Source: Pandoraea norimbergensis
Lineage (GTDB): Bacteria > Pseudomonadota > Gammaproteobacteria > Burkholderiales > Burkholderiaceae
Assembly: GCF_001465545.3 (NCBI RefSeq)
Contig: NZ_CP013480.3
Span: forward strand, 1,054,001-1,118,000
Direction: 5' to 3'
Length of the DNA: 64,000 nucleotides
Under the pieces are notes generated by a model. It worked only from the letters and a program-made list of their open reading frames with translations, made no database searches and was not told where the DNA came from. Position numbers and translations under genes: made by a program. How positions within the stretch are numbered: the first letter of the stretch is position 1; every line of letters begins with the position of its first letter. This document shows, piece after piece, positions 62,339 through 64,000 of the stretch.

Positions 62339-63463
62339 CTATTGTACCGGCTCGGGCCTCGCCGGTTCCATAAGCGTCATACGCTCGTTGACGGGGTAGC
62401 GCACGCCGCGCCCGAACGTATCTTCCATGGGCGTCCCGCCCGTGGTGTCGTCCTCGCGAACGACCGCCCGCTCTAGCGCTTCGGCGAATGCATAGGCATC
62501 GCCACGGCGCAGCACGGTGATGGCGATATCGTCGCCCGCATTGCGACCGGTGCTTTCGTTGCGATCGCTGTGAGGTGGCGTGCCATTGTGTCCGCCGAAG
62601 ATCCGCGTGTTGGTGTCTACGTATTCCAGCAGCTTGCGGTGTGAGACGAGGTATTGCTTCACGTCACTGCCGGGAAGATGTGCCAGCAACTCCCCCGCGT
62701 AGAGATGATCGCCCGTCCAGATGCGGTTGCCGTTGCGCTCGATCAGCGCGGTGGAGTCGGCGCTATGGCCGGGCAAGGAGAGCACATCGAGCGTCAGGCC
62801 GCCGAGTTTGATCGCAGAACCCGGGGCGAGCCACTGGGTCACGCGAAACGGGGGGGGATCAAAGCCTTCGCGCTTGCCGAGGTGTATCTCGGCGGGCACC
62901 CGCACGCGGCCGTCGTCGCCGATGAGTTGGCGGGTGAAGGGCAGATCGATGAGGGCAATGTCATCGAAGTGTTTCAGGCCACCGATGTGATCGAAATGCA
63001 GATGCGACGGGAGTACCAGAATCGGCTTGTCCGTCAGATGCGCAATCGCGTGGCGAATATCCTTGCCGGCGCTGCCGCCCGGGTCGAACAGCAGGGCGCG
63101 CTCACTTCCGACGATCAGATACGCGACGTTGCGCTGCCAGTACCCCGGCTCATGGATAGCGTAGTGACCGTCGTCAAGCCGTTCGATGGCAAAGCCTTGC
63201 CCGTCGAGTCGTGAGGCTGACGCGCTCGGTGCTGACTGTGTTGCCGGTGTGGATGCGGATGCCGGAAGGTGGGCCCCGGCGGATGACGCGCTGGCTGGAC
63301 CGCATAACGCGAGCACCAGTCCGAGCGTCATCACGACGCAGACGGCGAAGCGAGCGAGAACGCTTGCGAACGAGGGGTGGCGAGAGCGAAGGTGACGGAA
63401 TACGCCACTGGCGTGCGAGGAATGCCGCGAATGCAGTGAAGAACAAGAAGCAGGGGCTGTCAT
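62339..63463 (-). CDS. Metallo-beta-lactamase-fold hydrolase, probably exported
   Basis: A 374-residue protein. The N-terminal part has a basic region then a hydrophobic segment (FAVCVVMTLGLVLALCGPASASS) resembling a long signal peptide or anchor. The MBL domain begins near residue 85. It contains the zinc motif LPSHLHFDHIGG (H-x-H-x-D-H), a downstream His in SLPGHSADST, Asp in IWTGDHLYAG and a late His in FGGHNGTPP, so the metal ligands appear complete. The substrate is unknown. Start at the ATG complementary to 63461-63463, with a TCCGGAG ribosome-binding site. It interrupts the usual queA-tgt pair. Confidence 0.88.
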   Translation of the reverse strand: MTAPASCSSLHSRHSSHASGVFRHLRSRHPSFASVLARFAVCVVMTLGLVLALCGPASASSAGAHLPASASTPATQSAPSASASRLDGQGFAIERLDDGHYAIHEPGYWQRNVAYLIVGSERALLFDPGGSAGKDIRHAIAHLTDKPILVLPSHLHFDHIGGLKHFDDIALIDLPFTRQLIGDDGRVRVPAEIHLGKREGFDPPPFRVTQWLAPGSAIKLGGLTLDVLSLPGHSADSTALIERNGNRIWTGDHLYAGELLAHLPGSDVKQYLVSHRKLLEYVDTNTRIFGGHNGTPPHSDRNESTGRNAGDDIAITVLRRGDAYAFAEALERAVVREDDTTGGTPMEDTFGRGVRYPVNERMTLMEPARPEPVQ

Positions 63464-63603
63464 GGAAGACTCCGGAGGTGCGAACAAGCGTGTCGCAGTG
63501 TGCCTCCGGGGATGTGGTCGACGTAACGCTCTTCGAGTCACAATCGGCCGTTTTGGGATGCCGTCCTAACAGGGATTGCGGCGGCGTCCCAGCCCTCAGA
63601 TCA

Positions 63604-64000
63604 TCAAGCCGCGGCCCTCGGCGCCTCGTGCATTTCCACGCGCGACAGGATCATCGCGTCGCCATAGCTGAAGAAGCGGTAGCGTTGCTCGATGGCGTGG
63701 CGATAGGCCGCGCGGATCGTCTCCATGCCCGAGAACGCCGACACGAGCATGAGCAGCGTCGACTTGGGCAGGTGGAAATTGGTGATCATCCGGTCGACCA
63801 ACTGGAACCGGTACCCCGGCGTGATGAAGATGTCGGTCTCGGTGCTGCCCGCGCGCAGCGTACCCGCCTCGCCGCCCGCAGCCAACGTCGCTTGTGCGGC
63901 AGACTCCAGCGCGCGCATCGACGTCGTGCCGACCGCGATCACACGGCCGCCGCGTGCCCGGGTGGCGGCAATCGCCTCGACCAGTTCGGGCGTGATTTCG
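63604..64000 (-). CDS. queA: S-adenosylmethionine:tRNA ribosyltransferase-isomerase QueA, C-terminal part
   Basis: Adds the epoxycyclopentanediol ring to preQ1-tRNA in queuosine synthesis. Only the C-terminal 131 residues or so are in the window; the gene continues past the right edge. The frame reads [58 protein letters not shown] and [12 protein letters not shown], all family signatures. The C-terminus ends HEAPRAAA. Confidence 0.95.
   Translation of the reverse strand, partial: EITPELVEAIAATRARGGRVIAVGTTSMRALESAAQATLAAGGEAGTLRAGSTETDIFITPGYRFQLVDRMITNFHLPKSTLLMLVSAFSGMETIRAAYRHAIEQRYRFFSYGDAMILSRVEMHEAPRAAA

Overview
The window is a GC-rich chromosomal segment from a betaproteobacterium. 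Gene content and local order (ruvC/ruvB, tyrS-dtd, rplM-rpsI-argC-erpA, queA/tgt-yajC-secD-secF, nudJ-mnmA, purB next to a GST gene) point to the Burkholderiaceae. Pandoraea is my best guess, from recall rather than from a search. Gene density is high and most genes are complete. The two genes cut by the window edges are a class II glutamine amidotransferase at the left and queA at the right.

Left housekeeping block (1-18 kb): pyrC, a DUF3025 gene, the RNase P RNA gene rnpB, an OsmC-type gene, an AT-rich gap with a strong candidate small RNA, then rplM-rpsI, argC and erpA. These are followed by anmK, an M23 peptidase, tyrS-dtd, a PEBP-like gene, a histidine phosphatase, an MpaB-type gene, ruvB-ruvC (with no ruvA at its usual place), a HemJ-like membrane protein, a DsbA-fold isomerase and a 2-hydroxyacid dehydrogenase.

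Carbon metabolism (17.8-23.7 kb): hexR diverges from edd-eda, gntP and gntK. This is a complete route from gluconate uptake through gluconokinase to Entner-Doudoroff cleavage. Two TGTA-N7-TAC(A/T) sites between hexR and edd look like HexR operators, and a perfect 19-bp palindrome lies between them.

Middle block (23.8-32.8 kb): an RlmL-like RNA methyltransferase, MTA/SAH nucleosidase, the three-gene transhydrogenase operon pntAA-pntAB-pntB, nudJ-mnmA, and a membrane-anchored FMN-binding glutamate-synthase-like protein.

Type III secretion island (33.0-53.6 kb): an essentially complete injectisome of the SPI-2/LEE (Ssa-Esc) type. A plus-strand operon carries an AraC-type regulator and sctF-G-I-J-K-L-W. 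A minus-strand operon carries a SpiC/SsaB-like gene, sctC, sctD, an SsaE-like gene and a CesT-like chaperone. A second plus-strand block carries an SsrB-like response regulator, an SsaM-like gene, sctV-N-O-P-Q-R-S-T-U and an IagB-type lytic transglycosylase. Most genes overlap by 4 nt. The island encodes base, export gate, ATPase complex, needle, needle chaperones and a SpiC-SsaM-SsaL-type gatekeeper set. I see no translocon genes, no effectors and no SsrA-type sensor kinase. Three in-island tandem repeats (inside sctQ, between sctR and sctS, and in the sctU tail) are unusual.

Right housekeeping block (53.7-64 kb): gst, purB, a cytochrome c'-type protein, a cytochrome b561-like protein, then secF, secD, yajC and tgt on the minus strand. 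A metallo-beta-lactamase-fold gene separates tgt from queA.
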